From a virus, in the IMG/VR virus record IMGVR_UViG_3300027686_000037, positions 1-22,384 of that record: a DNA stretch of 22,384 nucleotides; one strand, given 5' to 3'. Positions within the stretch are counted from its first letter, which is position 1. The number at the start of each line of letters is the position of its first letter. Both the position numbers and the translations under genes were made by a program. Shown here piece after piece: positions 1-6,752 of the stretch. The notes below the pieces were generated by a model, which saw only the letters and a program-made list of their open reading frames with translations, was not told the DNA's origin and did not search any database.

Positions 1-2
1 AT

Positions 3-233
3 CTTAATAAGTTTCGTGATTATTTAAAACATATAACTACACTTAAAAAGTTCTTAACCGAAATGCCAGGAGCTTTAGACTTTGTACCTAAAGAATACAA
101 AGACAGAATGAATAAAGCAGTAGTTAAAAGACCTACTGGCAACAGATTGACTCCAGAACAAATAATGCCAGAAGAGTTAAAAACTCAGATGAGCGAAGTT
201 ATACTAGAGAACAAACTATTAGGAGATTTGTAA
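3..233 (+). CDS. C-terminal end of an unrecognised protein (partial)
   Basis: An open frame runs in from the left edge and stops with TAA at 231-233; 76 residues are visible. They are hydrophilic and mixed-charge, with several Lys-rich helical stretches and a PTGNRLTPEQIMPEEL segment that looks like a linker before a final helix. I do not recognise the family and the start lies outside the window. The stop overlaps the next gene's start as TAATG, so the two are probably co-transcribed and translationally coupled. Codon use matches the downstream genes. It could be the tail of a much larger protein. Confidence 0.6.
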   Translation, partial: LNKFRDYLKHITTLKKFLTEMPGALDFVPKEYKDRMNKAVVKRPTGNRLTPEQIMPEELKTQMSEVILENKLLGDL

Positions 234-421
234 TGGATAAAACGGCCGAAAGAAGCATAGCTTTAAAAAGAGCTATGAAAAATGCTAAAGACGACGAATT
301 TAAAGCAGTTTGGGCAATGAAACTTAAAGAATTAATAGGGAGAGCTGAAAGAGGTTTGCCAACTTCTAAGGCTTATGCTAAATTTAATAAATTAGTGTAT
401 AAACTTATTAGGAGAAAATAA
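233..421 (+). CDS. small basic hypothetical protein
   Basis: This 62-aa protein is rich in Lys, Arg and Ala and is predicted by eye to be mostly helical, ending in IRRK. The ATG overlaps the upstream stop (TAATG), and the upstream sequence TTAGGAGAT supplies a Shine-Dalgarno AGGAG at a suitable distance. The next gene starts on the base after its stop. I see no family motif. The charge suggests nucleic-acid or protein binding, but that is only a guess from composition. Confidence 0.6.
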   Translation: MDKTAERSIALKRAMKNAKDDEFKAVWAMKLKELIGRAERGLPTSKAYAKFNKLVYKLIRRK

Positions 422-613
422 ATGGGCTCACTTAAATCTGCTATGTTCGATATCGGTTACCATGCCGAAGAACATGGCGTTGCACAAACAGCAGATCAAT
501 ACATGATGTCAGAAGACGATGTAAAAGTGTGTATATTATTTGTAAACAGTTTTGATGGGACCTGGGAAGATTATTTAGCATATAGTGCTAAAAATGGACC
601 AGTAATTCATTAA
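422..613 (+). CDS. small acidic hypothetical protein
   Basis: This 63-aa protein starts with ATG directly after the preceding stop, with AGGAG in the end of the upstream gene as ribosome site. It is acidic in the middle (SEDDVKV) and aromatic toward the C-terminus (FDGTWEDYLAYS). I recognise no domain. It is the last gene of the short left rightward group. It is followed by two hairpins and then faces a leftward gene, so rightward transcription probably ends after it. Confidence 0.55.
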   Translation: MGSLKSAMFDIGYHAEEHGVAQTADQYMMSEDDVKVCILFVNSFDGTWEDYLAYSAKNGPVIH

Positions 614-620
614 CTAAAAC

Positions 621-636
621 ATACCATGGATGGTAT
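621..636 (+). other. perfect hairpin with GGA in the loop (possible CsrA-type site)
   Basis: ATACCATGGATGGTAT folds as a 6-bp perfect stem, ATACCA/TGGTAT, with loop TGGA. It lies just behind the stop of the 422-613 gene. In RNA it resembles the CsrA in-vitro consensus RUACARGGAUGU, with one extra C and R replaced by U. The phage itself encodes a CsrA homologue at 3279-3473. It could equally be a weak terminator stem; no T-run follows on the plus strand. Confidence 0.35.
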
Positions 637-646
637 TAGCAAGGGC

Positions 647-676
647 TAGGTAGCAAGAGTCTCCACTCACTACCTA
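647..676. terminator. hairpin between convergent genes, possible bidirectional terminator
   Basis: TAGGTAG at 647-653 pairs with CTACCTA at 670-676, and an inner GAGT/ACTC pair extends the stem around loop CTCC. It sits between the rightward gene ending at 613 and the leftward gene ending at 756, where transcripts meet. A long T-run is lacking on both strands, so intrinsic termination would be weak. On the minus strand the loop reads GGAG, giving a GGA in the apical loop. Confidence 0.4.
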
Positions 677-755
677 TCCTTTGTGCCTTTATCTAGATTC
701 AGTCTTCTTAAAATTTAACTAAGTTATATTTTCTGAACCTGTCTAAACAATCAAC

Positions 756-1166
756 CTACGATACGTATACCCACATTTCAAGTGTACCAACAGCTACGTC
801 TGTAGCAGGATCTACTTGAACAAGAATATCAATAGTATCATCAACAGTATATAACTGAGGTACTAAATCAGCAGCTTCGTGGTCTACACCACCAGCTTGT
901 CCAATTGTTGAACCATCAATATATCTGTCAGTATCACCACCATCACCAATATCAAACACTAGTTCAGTACCAGCATCTAAATCAGATGATTTTACTTTAA
1001 CGTCATGAACAGTTTCACCAGCGAAAACTTGTACTAATTGGTACACATCGTTAGTGTTACATGCTGCAGTAACATTTAATTTAGCATATCTAACTGCTAC
1101 CATTCCACTTGGAAAAGGTTTAAAAGATGAATTGCTATCTACTTGGCCACTTTTAAAAATTGCCAT
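756..1166 (-). CDS. hypothetical protein, structural-looking (possible head decoration or fibre protein)
   Basis: This 136-aa protein starts at MAIFKSGQVD. I chose this start because GAGG lies about 9 nt upstream of the ATG at 1166; a longer reading from 1196 lacks such a site. The sequence is beta-rich and acidic, with VFDIGDGGDTDRYIDGS and a Val-rich end (GTLEMWVYVS). I recall similar small proteins in marine phage genomes, probably associated with the virion, but cannot confirm a family. It is the only leftward gene in the rightward early region. It has its own promoter with a palindrome in the spacer and hairpins behind it, like an independently controlled moron. No signal peptide or membrane segment is seen. 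Confidence 0.7.
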   Translation of the reverse strand: MAIFKSGQVDSNSSFKPFPSGMVAVRYAKLNVTAACNTNDVYQLVQVFAGETVHDVKVKSSDLDAGTELVFDIGDGGDTDRYIDGSTIGQAGGVDHEAADLVPQLYTVDDTIDILVQVDPATDVAVGTLEMWVYVS

Positions 1167-1180
1167 AATATTATCCTCAC

Positions 1181-1209
1181 TTGTCATATTACACAAAAGT
1201 ATGTAATAC
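1181..1209 (+). promoter_or_regulatory. possible rightward promoter of the replication operon
   Basis: TTGTCA at 1181-1186 (5 of 6 matches to the sigma70 -35) is followed after 17 nt by TAATAC at 1204-1209, a poor -10 with 3 of 6 matches. Transcription would start near 1216, putting the palindrome 1221-1238 at the transcript's 5' end. The spacing is right, but the -10 is weak in this AT-rich DNA. Confidence 0.3.
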
Positions 1210-1214
1210 TTAAT

Positions 1215-1243
1215 GTTTTAAAGACTAATATTAGTCTTGTCAA
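1215..1243 (-). promoter_or_regulatory. leftward sigma70-like promoter for the 756-1166 gene
   Basis: On the minus strand a perfect -35 TTGACA (1243-1238) is followed by a 17-nt spacer and -10 TAAAAC (1220-1215, 4 of 6 matches). Transcription would start near 1208, about 42 nt before the ATG at 1166. The palindrome fills the spacer almost exactly, so a bound protein would block polymerase. Confidence 0.55.
1221..1238. promoter_or_regulatory. 18-bp perfect palindrome, candidate operator
   Basis: AAGACTAATATTAGTCTT is a gapless perfect palindrome in the divergent region between the leftward gene (start 1166) and the rightward operon (start 1270). It occupies the spacer of the leftward promoter and would lie at the 5' end of the rightward transcript. 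A dimeric repressor is the simplest reading. No repressor gene is visible in this window, so the binder would come from elsewhere in the phage or from the host. Confidence 0.55.
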
Positions 1244-1269
1244 GTTTAATTCAAGGAGGAGTGAACTTA

Positions 1270-1473
1270 GTGATATACGTAAAGCGTAACCCCCGCCATC
1301 CCTACAGAAGATATAATCACCCCGATGATCTCCCATACATACAATGGAAGAGAGTATCGAGGTCTATTGCTTACAACATGGTTGTGTCTAAGCAGAAAGG
1401 TTGGGAACAAGCATCACTAAAACAGTATCTTAATTGGAAACAAAACATGCTCAATGCTGGGCACAACATTTAA
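1270..1473 (+). CDS. hypothetical protein, first gene of the replication operon
   Basis: This 67-aa protein starts with GTG at 1270. I chose it because AAGGAGGA at 1253-1260 is a near-perfect ribosome site 9 nt upstream. The in-frame GTG at 1261 abuts that site, and a TTG at 1237 lies before it. The protein is basic and aromatic (RNPRHPYRRYNHPDDLPYI, then a Trp-rich C-terminal half). I do not recognise a family. It is separated from the polymerase gene by only 19 nt and so is probably an early protein. Confidence 0.6.
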   Translation: MIYVKRNPRHPYRRYNHPDDLPYIQWKRVSRSIAYNMVVSKQKGWEQASLKQYLNWKQNMLNAGHNI

Positions 1474-1492
1474 TTAACCCAAGGAGGGATTA

Positions 1493-3289
1493 ATGCAAAA
1501 GATATACTTAGATTTTGAAACTTACTACGACGTACAAGTTTCCCTGACAAAAATGTCTACTGTACAATACGTCAATCACCCAGACTTTAAAGTGTGGGGC
1601 GTAGGTATAAAAGTAGACGAAGGCGATACGGAATGGTTTAACGAAGAAGAAACACCTGACATACTTGCACAAATAGATTGGGATAACTCAGCTATTGTAT
1701 GCCACAACACTTTGTTTGACGCTTACATACTAACTCAATACTTTGGCTATAGACCAGCATACTACTACGACACCGCAGCTCTTAGCCGTGGTTTGTACCC
1801 AAATATGTCAGCAAGACTTAAAGATGTAGCTGTGCGGTTGTTTCCAAATGACGCTGCTATGCGTAAGGGCGACGAGCTTGTAAACGCTAAAGGCGTACAA
1901 GATTTAGATCCAGAGCTTGACGCACAAATAGGAGGCTATTGTATTCAAGATGTAGATTTAACTTATGCATTGTTTTGGAAAATGTCGGTAGGTTACCCGC
2001 AATCAGAATTTGATCTTATTGACCTCACAGTCAGAATGTTTGTAGAACCAAAACTAATACTCGACCGTGGACGGTTGACCACATACAAAGAAGAAATATC
2101 TAAAAACACTGCTGAAGCTATACAAAATAGTGGTACTACAAGAGAAGTACTTGCTAGCCAACAAAAGTTTAAGTTGCACTTAGAAAATTTAGGCATTACT
2201 GTACCGACAAAGAAAAGTCCTACAACAGGCCAAAAAATACCAGCGTTTGGCAAAAGCGATGCTGCGTACACACAACTTTGCCAAGCATACCCTGAGTACG
2301 AACACATATGGAAAGCTAGAGAAGCAGTAAAATCGCGAGTAGAAGAAACAAGAGCAGAAAGGTTCTTAGAATCTGTTAATCCAGACGGTACATTTTCTGT
2401 GCCTTTACGGTATTACGCAGCCCACACAGGCAGGTTCGGTGGTTCTGATAAAATAAATATACAGAACTTACCTAGGGGATCTACTTTGCGTACTGCAATC
2501 ATGGCACCCGAAGGACAAAAACTATTCATATCAGATTTATCAAACATAGAAGCTAGGATGTTAGCGTGGATGGCTAAAGAACACGATTTAGTACAAGCAT
2601 TTGCTACAGGCAGAGATGTTTATTGCGAATTTGCTAGTCAAATATACGGTCGTACAATTACAAAGAAAGATAAATTAGAAAGGTACGTAGGCAAAACTGC
2701 CATCTTAGGATTAGGATACGGTATGGGTGCAGAACGATTTAAACTTACATTAAAAACAGGCTCTCCATCTGTAGACATAACAGAACATACTGCACAAGCA
2801 ATTGTTGCTCAGTACCGAGGCATGTACCCAAACATACCAAAACTCTGGTCAGGTATGAAGGACAGCTTGTTTCAAATGATTAACCCTAGAAGTGTAGGTA
2901 TGAAATACGGTCCTTTATCTATAGAATCGCGAGCTTTAAAATTACCTAATGGTATGTGCTTAAGCTATCCAAATCTTTCGTACGAACACGGTAACTTTAT
3001 ATATAAAACAGAAAGAGAAGTTATTCGTACGCATGGCCCAAGAATAACAGAAAACGTCATACAAGCATTAGCACGTATAGTTATCACAGATCAAATGTTA
3101 GACATACAAAAAATGCCTCAAGTAGATATTGTTATGCAAATACACGATGAAATAATAGCTATTGGATCAAATCAAGATGCAGAACAGACAATGGCCCAAA
3201 TAATTGATATCATGAGAACTCCCCCATCTTGGTGTAGTGATCTACCTCTTGATGCTGAAGGTGGAGCAAGCCAAGTTTATGACAAATAA
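1493..3289 (+). CDS. polA: family A DNA polymerase (PolI-like, 3'-5' exonuclease + polymerase)
   Basis: This 598-aa phage replicative polymerase lacks a 5'-3' exonuclease domain. The N-terminal DnaQ-like proofreading domain shows D7/E9 in LDFET, D76 in HNTLFDAY, and Y149/D153 in YCIQDVD. The polymerase domain has the TGR motif (312-314), motif A DLSNIEAR (348-355, metal D348), motif B from R397 through K401 to Y409-G410, and motif C HDE (551-553, metal D552). The residue matching E. coli Phe762 is Leu405, a state linked in published phage work to slower or temperate lifestyles. AAGGAGGG lies 5 nt upstream of the ATG. The 3' end overlaps the CsrA-like gene by 11 nt, suggesting translational coupling. 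Confidence 0.96.
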   Translation: MQKIYLDFETYYDVQVSLTKMSTVQYVNHPDFKVWGVGIKVDEGDTEWFNEEETPDILAQIDWDNSAIVCHNTLFDAYILTQYFGYRPAYYYDTAALSRGLYPNMSARLKDVAVRLFPNDAAMRKGDELVNAKGVQDLDPELDAQIGGYCIQDVDLTYALFWKMSVGYPQSEFDLIDLTVRMFVEPKLILDRGRLTTYKEEISKNTAEAIQNSGTTREVLASQQKFKLHLENLGITVPTKKSPTTGQKIPAFGKSDAAYTQLCQAYPEYEHIWKAREAVKSRVEETRAERFLESVNPDGTFSVPLRYYAAHTGRFGGSDKINIQNLPRGSTLRTAIMAPEGQKLFISDLSNIEARMLAWMAKEHDLVQAFATGRDVYCEFASQIYGRTITKKDKLERYVGKTAILGLGYGMGAERFKLTLKTGSPSVDITEHTAQAIVAQYRGMYPNIPKLWSGMKDSLFQMINPRSVGMKYGPLSIESRALKLPNGMCLSYPNLSYEHGNFIYKTEREVIRTHGPRITENVIQALARIVITDQMLDIQKMPQVDIVMQIHDEIIAIGSNQDAEQTMAQIIDIMRTPPSWCSDLPLDAEGGASQVYDK

Positions 3290-3473
3290 AAATTTAATAT
3301 TAACTAGAAAACAAGGAAACAAAATCATCATCCACGATGGTGATAACGTTTTATGTACTCTTACGGTCGTAGCCCTGGGATCTGGGCAATGTAAGTTAGG
3401 CTTTCAAGCTGACGCTAACATTAGAATAGATAGAGAAGAAATATATAAAACAAAACTATTAGAGGAGGAATAA
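3279..3473 (+). CDS. csrA: CsrA/RsmA-family RNA-binding translational regulator
   Basis: This 64-aa protein has the CsrA signature. It begins with LILTRKQGNKI, matching LILTRRVGETL of E. coli CsrA, and ends the core with IRIDREEIY, matching VSVHREEIY; LGFQA sits where E. coli has IGVNA. The RNA-contacting Arg of strand 5 (E. coli R44) is R52, and the strand 1 Leu and Arg are present. CsrA dimers bind GGA in mRNA leaders, usually blocking translation. The start at 3279 overlaps the polymerase end, and its TAA overlaps the primase ATG (TAATG), so it is fixed in the replication operon. Targets could be phage or host mRNAs; candidate GGA hairpins lie at 621-676. Confidence 0.88.
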   Translation: MTNKNLILTRKQGNKIIIHDGDNVLCTLTVVALGSGQCKLGFQADANIRIDREEIYKTKLLEEE

Positions 3474-5923
3474 TGGAAGTAATATTTTTACAAGGAAAGA
3501 AACCGTTATGCAAAGAAATAAGTGATCAAGGTACTAAACCTTATCCATTAGCTAAAAACTTTACATCACACCATCACGAGGTTAACCCTGACCAAAAAGG
3601 TCTTAATCAATTTTACAAATTACTAACTAAGTATGCAGACCAAGGGTTTTGTTTACATAAAGGGGCGTTAAAACAACCCTTACAAGATGAGCCCAGAGCA
3701 TTCATGTCTGACCGTAACGCATCTACTCAACTACTTGTATTAGATATAGATGGACTGCCTTACAAGAGCAGTAACGTTGGCATAGCCACTATTGCAGAAA
3801 TGATAATCCTACAATTACCTGACATCTTTCATGATGTAAGTTACGTAGCACAAGCTAGCGCATCGCTTGGCTTTAAGAAAGACAAGTTATCTTTACACCT
3901 GTTCTTTTTTATGGACATGCCAGTACATCCTAAAACACTAAAAGATTGGTTGCGTATGGTAAATTACGACAGTGATTTTTTAGCAGAACAAATAGGACTG
4001 TCAGCTAATGGTCAAAGTTTATCTTACATAGTTGATCCATCTGTAGCAGACAACAGCAAGTTAATATACATTGCCCCACCTACATTCAAGAACGTACAAG
4101 ATCCTCTTCCTGACGGCAGGTTTGTAAAGATCGACCGTGGTTCGGCGACCTTAGAAATATCTAGATCATTACTGACCGTTAACCCAGAACGTACTCATTC
4201 ATTAGGCTTAAAAATTAAAGATAATCTTAGAGTCAAAATGAACTTACCTAAAAAAGCAGGTAAAGTAGCAACTGTTAATGTATCAGGTGACATAGAAGAA
4301 GTTTTACAGAACCCAGATAAAATGACTATACAAGTAGCTCGGGTAGCAGAACCTTACGTAAACTGTAATATAAACAATGGCGACAGCGGAGGTTATTACT
4401 TTTTATTAACTAACCCTCATTATATGTTTAACTTTAAAGGCGAACCTATATGGGAAATAGAAAAAGCAGATGCAGATTTCTACAAAAGTATATTTGAAAT
4501 CTTTGCAGATCAAATAGATTCAGAAGAAAAGAAAAAACCAATAGCGTTACGTGACTTCTATACAGATACTTATTACAACGGAATATATGATGAATCATTA
4601 CAACAATTCAGCGACAGCTATCCCCTTACTCCAACAACTAAAAATTCTATTAACGATTTTATGCGGTCTCATGGCAGGCCTAATATGGATTACGTTCCTG
4701 ACGCTAGGGTTGTCTTTGATCCTAGTAACGACAAAGGCGTACAACTGGACGAAGTTCCCTACTACGTAAACTTGTTTCGTCGTACAGAATACATGTTAGC
4801 AGCTAACGAAAATGTAAAAGAATTAGAATATGGAACAGCAATAGAAATGCAAAAGATTGCGCCTAATTTTTACAAATTATTAATGCACGTACTTGGAGAT
4901 GGCAAACCAGAGTTTGAACACTTTGTTAATTGGTTAGCGTACATATATCAAAACAAACGCAAAGCAATGACCGCGTGGATATTTACAGGCATACCTGGTA
5001 CAGGTAAAGGATTATTTATACACAAAATACTTAAACCTTTATTTGGTGATGCACAAACTCCTATGAGAGCTTTAGAAAATATAGAAGAACAATTTAACTT
5101 ATACATGAGAACAGCATTGTTCTTAGTAGTTGATGAGTTCCGTATGGCAGATTCAGGCAATGCAGGGCGTATGGCCGATAAGCTTAAACATCAAATTACA
5201 GAACCTACTCTTACAGTTCGTGCGATGCGTACAAACCAAATAGAGCTGCCATCTTTTACAAACTTCTTATTCCTTACAAACAGAGGAGACGCAGTTAAAA
5301 TAGAAGATAGCGACAGACGGTACAACGTAGGACCTCGACAAGAAGTTAAGATAGACATAGCTCACCCAGAGCTAATAGAAAATTTAGATTCATTAGATGC
5401 AGAGTTGTATATTATTGCAGGCGTATTAAAAAAGTTTAAAGTAAACGAACGTATGGCACACACCGCATTAGAAAACGATGCTAAAAAAGAAATGAAACAA
5501 ATATCTATGTCAGTCTTAGAAGAATTTGCTAACGCTATACGAACTAGAAATTTAGATTACTTTACAGAAATACTAGACATACCACTTACAAACACTTTTG
5601 ACGCCGGCGGTATAGGTACTGCACAGAGATACTTAAAAGATTGGGTTGCTACTGTAGGCCAAGAAACGGTTATACCATTAGCGCACTTTAAAATTGTGTA
5701 CGATGCTTTAACAGACAGTCGTAACAAACTTTCTACAAGAGACTTTGCAAAGGCTATGTCAAGATTAAACATACATACAGCACGTAAACGTATAAGTAAA
5801 GACAGAACTGCAAGCGTCCCAAGAGGGGTTGTAATGACATGGAAATTAGATAATACTATTCGAGAAGATTTAATTAAGGAACATTTTGAAGAACGAGATC
5901 TTCAGCTTATTAACAATCAATAA
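3473..5923 (+). CDS. primase-helicase: N-terminal PrimPol-like + C-terminal SF3/DUF5906-type ATPase
   Basis: This 816-aa protein likely primes and unwinds at the phage fork. The N-terminal part has archaeo-eukaryotic primase-like motifs: LDIDG (D91, D93), then KLSLHLFF (S140, H142), then IVDPSV (D188). The C-terminal ATPase has Walker A GIPGTGKG (506-513), Walker B LVVDEF (551-556), sensor FLFLTN (598-603) and an arginine-finger-like SDRRY (613-617). Such phage proteins are commonly labelled DUF5906. The middle region, roughly 240-480, has no motif I recognise. GAGGAGGAATAATG gives a strong ribosome site overlapping the csrA end. The PrimPol assignment rests on the motif triad only; the ATPase is clear. 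Confidence 0.88.
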   Translation: MEVIFLQGKKPLCKEISDQGTKPYPLAKNFTSHHHEVNPDQKGLNQFYKLLTKYADQGFCLHKGALKQPLQDEPRAFMSDRNASTQLLVLDIDGLPYKSSNVGIATIAEMIILQLPDIFHDVSYVAQASASLGFKKDKLSLHLFFFMDMPVHPKTLKDWLRMVNYDSDFLAEQIGLSANGQSLSYIVDPSVADNSKLIYIAPPTFKNVQDPLPDGRFVKIDRGSATLEISRSLLTVNPERTHSLGLKIKDNLRVKMNLPKKAGKVATVNVSGDIEEVLQNPDKMTIQVARVAEPYVNCNINNGDSGGYYFLLTNPHYMFNFKGEPIWEIEKADADFYKSIFEIFADQIDSEEKKKPIALRDFYTDTYYNGIYDESLQQFSDSYPLTPTTKNSINDFMRSHGRPNMDYVPDARVVFDPSNDKGVQLDEVPYYVNLFRRTEYMLAANENVKELEYGTAIEMQKIAPNFYKLLMHVLGDGKPEFEHFVNWLAYIYQNKRKAMTAWIFTGIPGTGKGLFIHKILKPLFGDAQTPMRALENIEEQFNLYMRTALFLVVDEFRMADSGNAGRMADKLKHQITEPTLTVRAMRTNQIELPSFTNFLFLTNRGDAVKIEDSDRRYNVGPRQEVKIDIAHPELIENLDSLDAELYIIAGVLKKFKVNERMAHTALENDAKKEMKQISMSVLEEFANAIRTRNLDYFTEILDIPLTNTFDAGGIGTAQRYLKDWVATVGQETVIPLAHFKIVYDALTDSRNKLSTRDFAKAMSRLNIHTARKRISKDRTASVPRGVVMTWKLDNTIREDLIKEHFEERDLQLINNQ

Positions 5924-5934
5924 AGGATTTATAA

Positions 5935-6690
5935 TTGTCTGAATTAACCCAGTCTAAAAGACCCGATTTAATTAACGCCATTGAAGTTAATGATGACACT
6001 GAGCTAGGACTTGTTCCAGCTTGGTCTCATTCAGCACTTAAAGTGTTTGAATCCTGCGCTTACAAAACATACATATCAAAAGTAAAACGTGTCAAAGAAG
6101 ACTTTGGCCCAGCAGCTGCACGTGGAACAGACATTCACCAACAAGCAGAAGATTATGTAAGAGGTACTCTAGCAGAAATGCCAGTTACTCTTAAAAAATT
6201 TCAGAAGCAATTTGACTTTTTAAAACAAGAATATGCTAACGCAGCTGTAGAATTAGAAGGAGATTGGGGGTTCACTCGCAAGTGGGAAATATGCGATTGG
6301 ATGGCACCTGATGTATGGGCAAGAGTAAAACTCGATGCCCTAGTAAACGAATCAGAAACATCAGCTAGAGTCATTGATTATAAAACAGGTAAACAATTTG
6401 GTAATGAGATATCGCATTCACAGCAAGCTCTTACTTACGCAATCGGAAGTTTTTTTAGGTATCCGAATTTAGAAATTGTTAAAACAGAATTGTGGTATTT
6501 AGACCACGGCACTGTAATGGAACAAGTTTATACAAGAGATGAAGCTATGGTATTTATGCCTAAGCTACACGAACGAGCTACAGAAATGACTACAGCTACT
6601 AAATTTCCTCCTAACCCTTCTACAATAGCTTGTAGATGGTGCTCATTTGGCAAAGGAGAAAGTCCCTATTGTGAATGGGGTATTAATTAG
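5935..6690 (+). CDS. PD-(D/E)XK exonuclease, Cas4/RecB-like with Cys cluster
   Basis: This 251-aa nuclease of the PDDEXK_1 type has ARGTDIH (H68), D134 in VKLDALV, D148-Y-K150 in VIDYKTGK and QQALTY (Q164, Y168), the expected order of catalytic motifs. Cys41 pairs in pattern with C233, C236 and C246, like the 4Fe-4S clamp of Cas4 and AddB nucleases. The start is TTG at 5935, with AAGGA at 5923-5927 seven nt upstream and no better in-frame start. It lies between the primase-helicase and the SNF2-like helicase. It probably works in end processing or recombination during replication; a Cas4 role in CRISPR is not supported here. Confidence 0.87.
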   Translation: MSELTQSKRPDLINAIEVNDDTELGLVPAWSHSALKVFESCAYKTYISKVKRVKEDFGPAAARGTDIHQQAEDYVRGTLAEMPVTLKKFQKQFDFLKQEYANAAVELEGDWGFTRKWEICDWMAPDVWARVKLDALVNESETSARVIDYKTGKQFGNEISHSQQALTYAIGSFFRYPNLEIVKTELWYLDHGTVMEQVYTRDEAMVFMPKLHERATEMTTATKFPPNPSTIACRWCSFGKGESPYCEWGIN

Positions 6691-6703
6691 GTACAATAAA
6701 TAC

Positions 6704-6735
6704 TTGGTATTCACCCAACTAACACCGAATATCAA
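6704..6735 (+). promoter_or_regulatory. inverted repeat in the leader of the helicase gene
   Basis: TTGGTATTC (6704-6712) and GAATATCAA (6727-6735) pair over 9 positions, one being G-U in RNA, around a 14-nt A/C-rich loop. It lies in the only notable gap of this part of the operon, just before the ribosome site AAGGAAG. It could be an RNA hairpin tuning translation, an operator, or a processing site. Confidence 0.3.
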
Positions 6736-6752
6736 ACAACGAAGGAAGAAAC

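Noticed and set aside
1221-1238. Palindrome as intrinsic terminator
   Set aside because: It has no loop and no T-run, is AT-rich, and lies between divergent genes in a promoter spacer, so an operator is more likely.
5935-6690. CRISPR Cas4
   Set aside because: The nuclease and Cys pattern fit Cas4-like proteins, but there is no cas1, cas2 or array and it sits in a phage replication operon.
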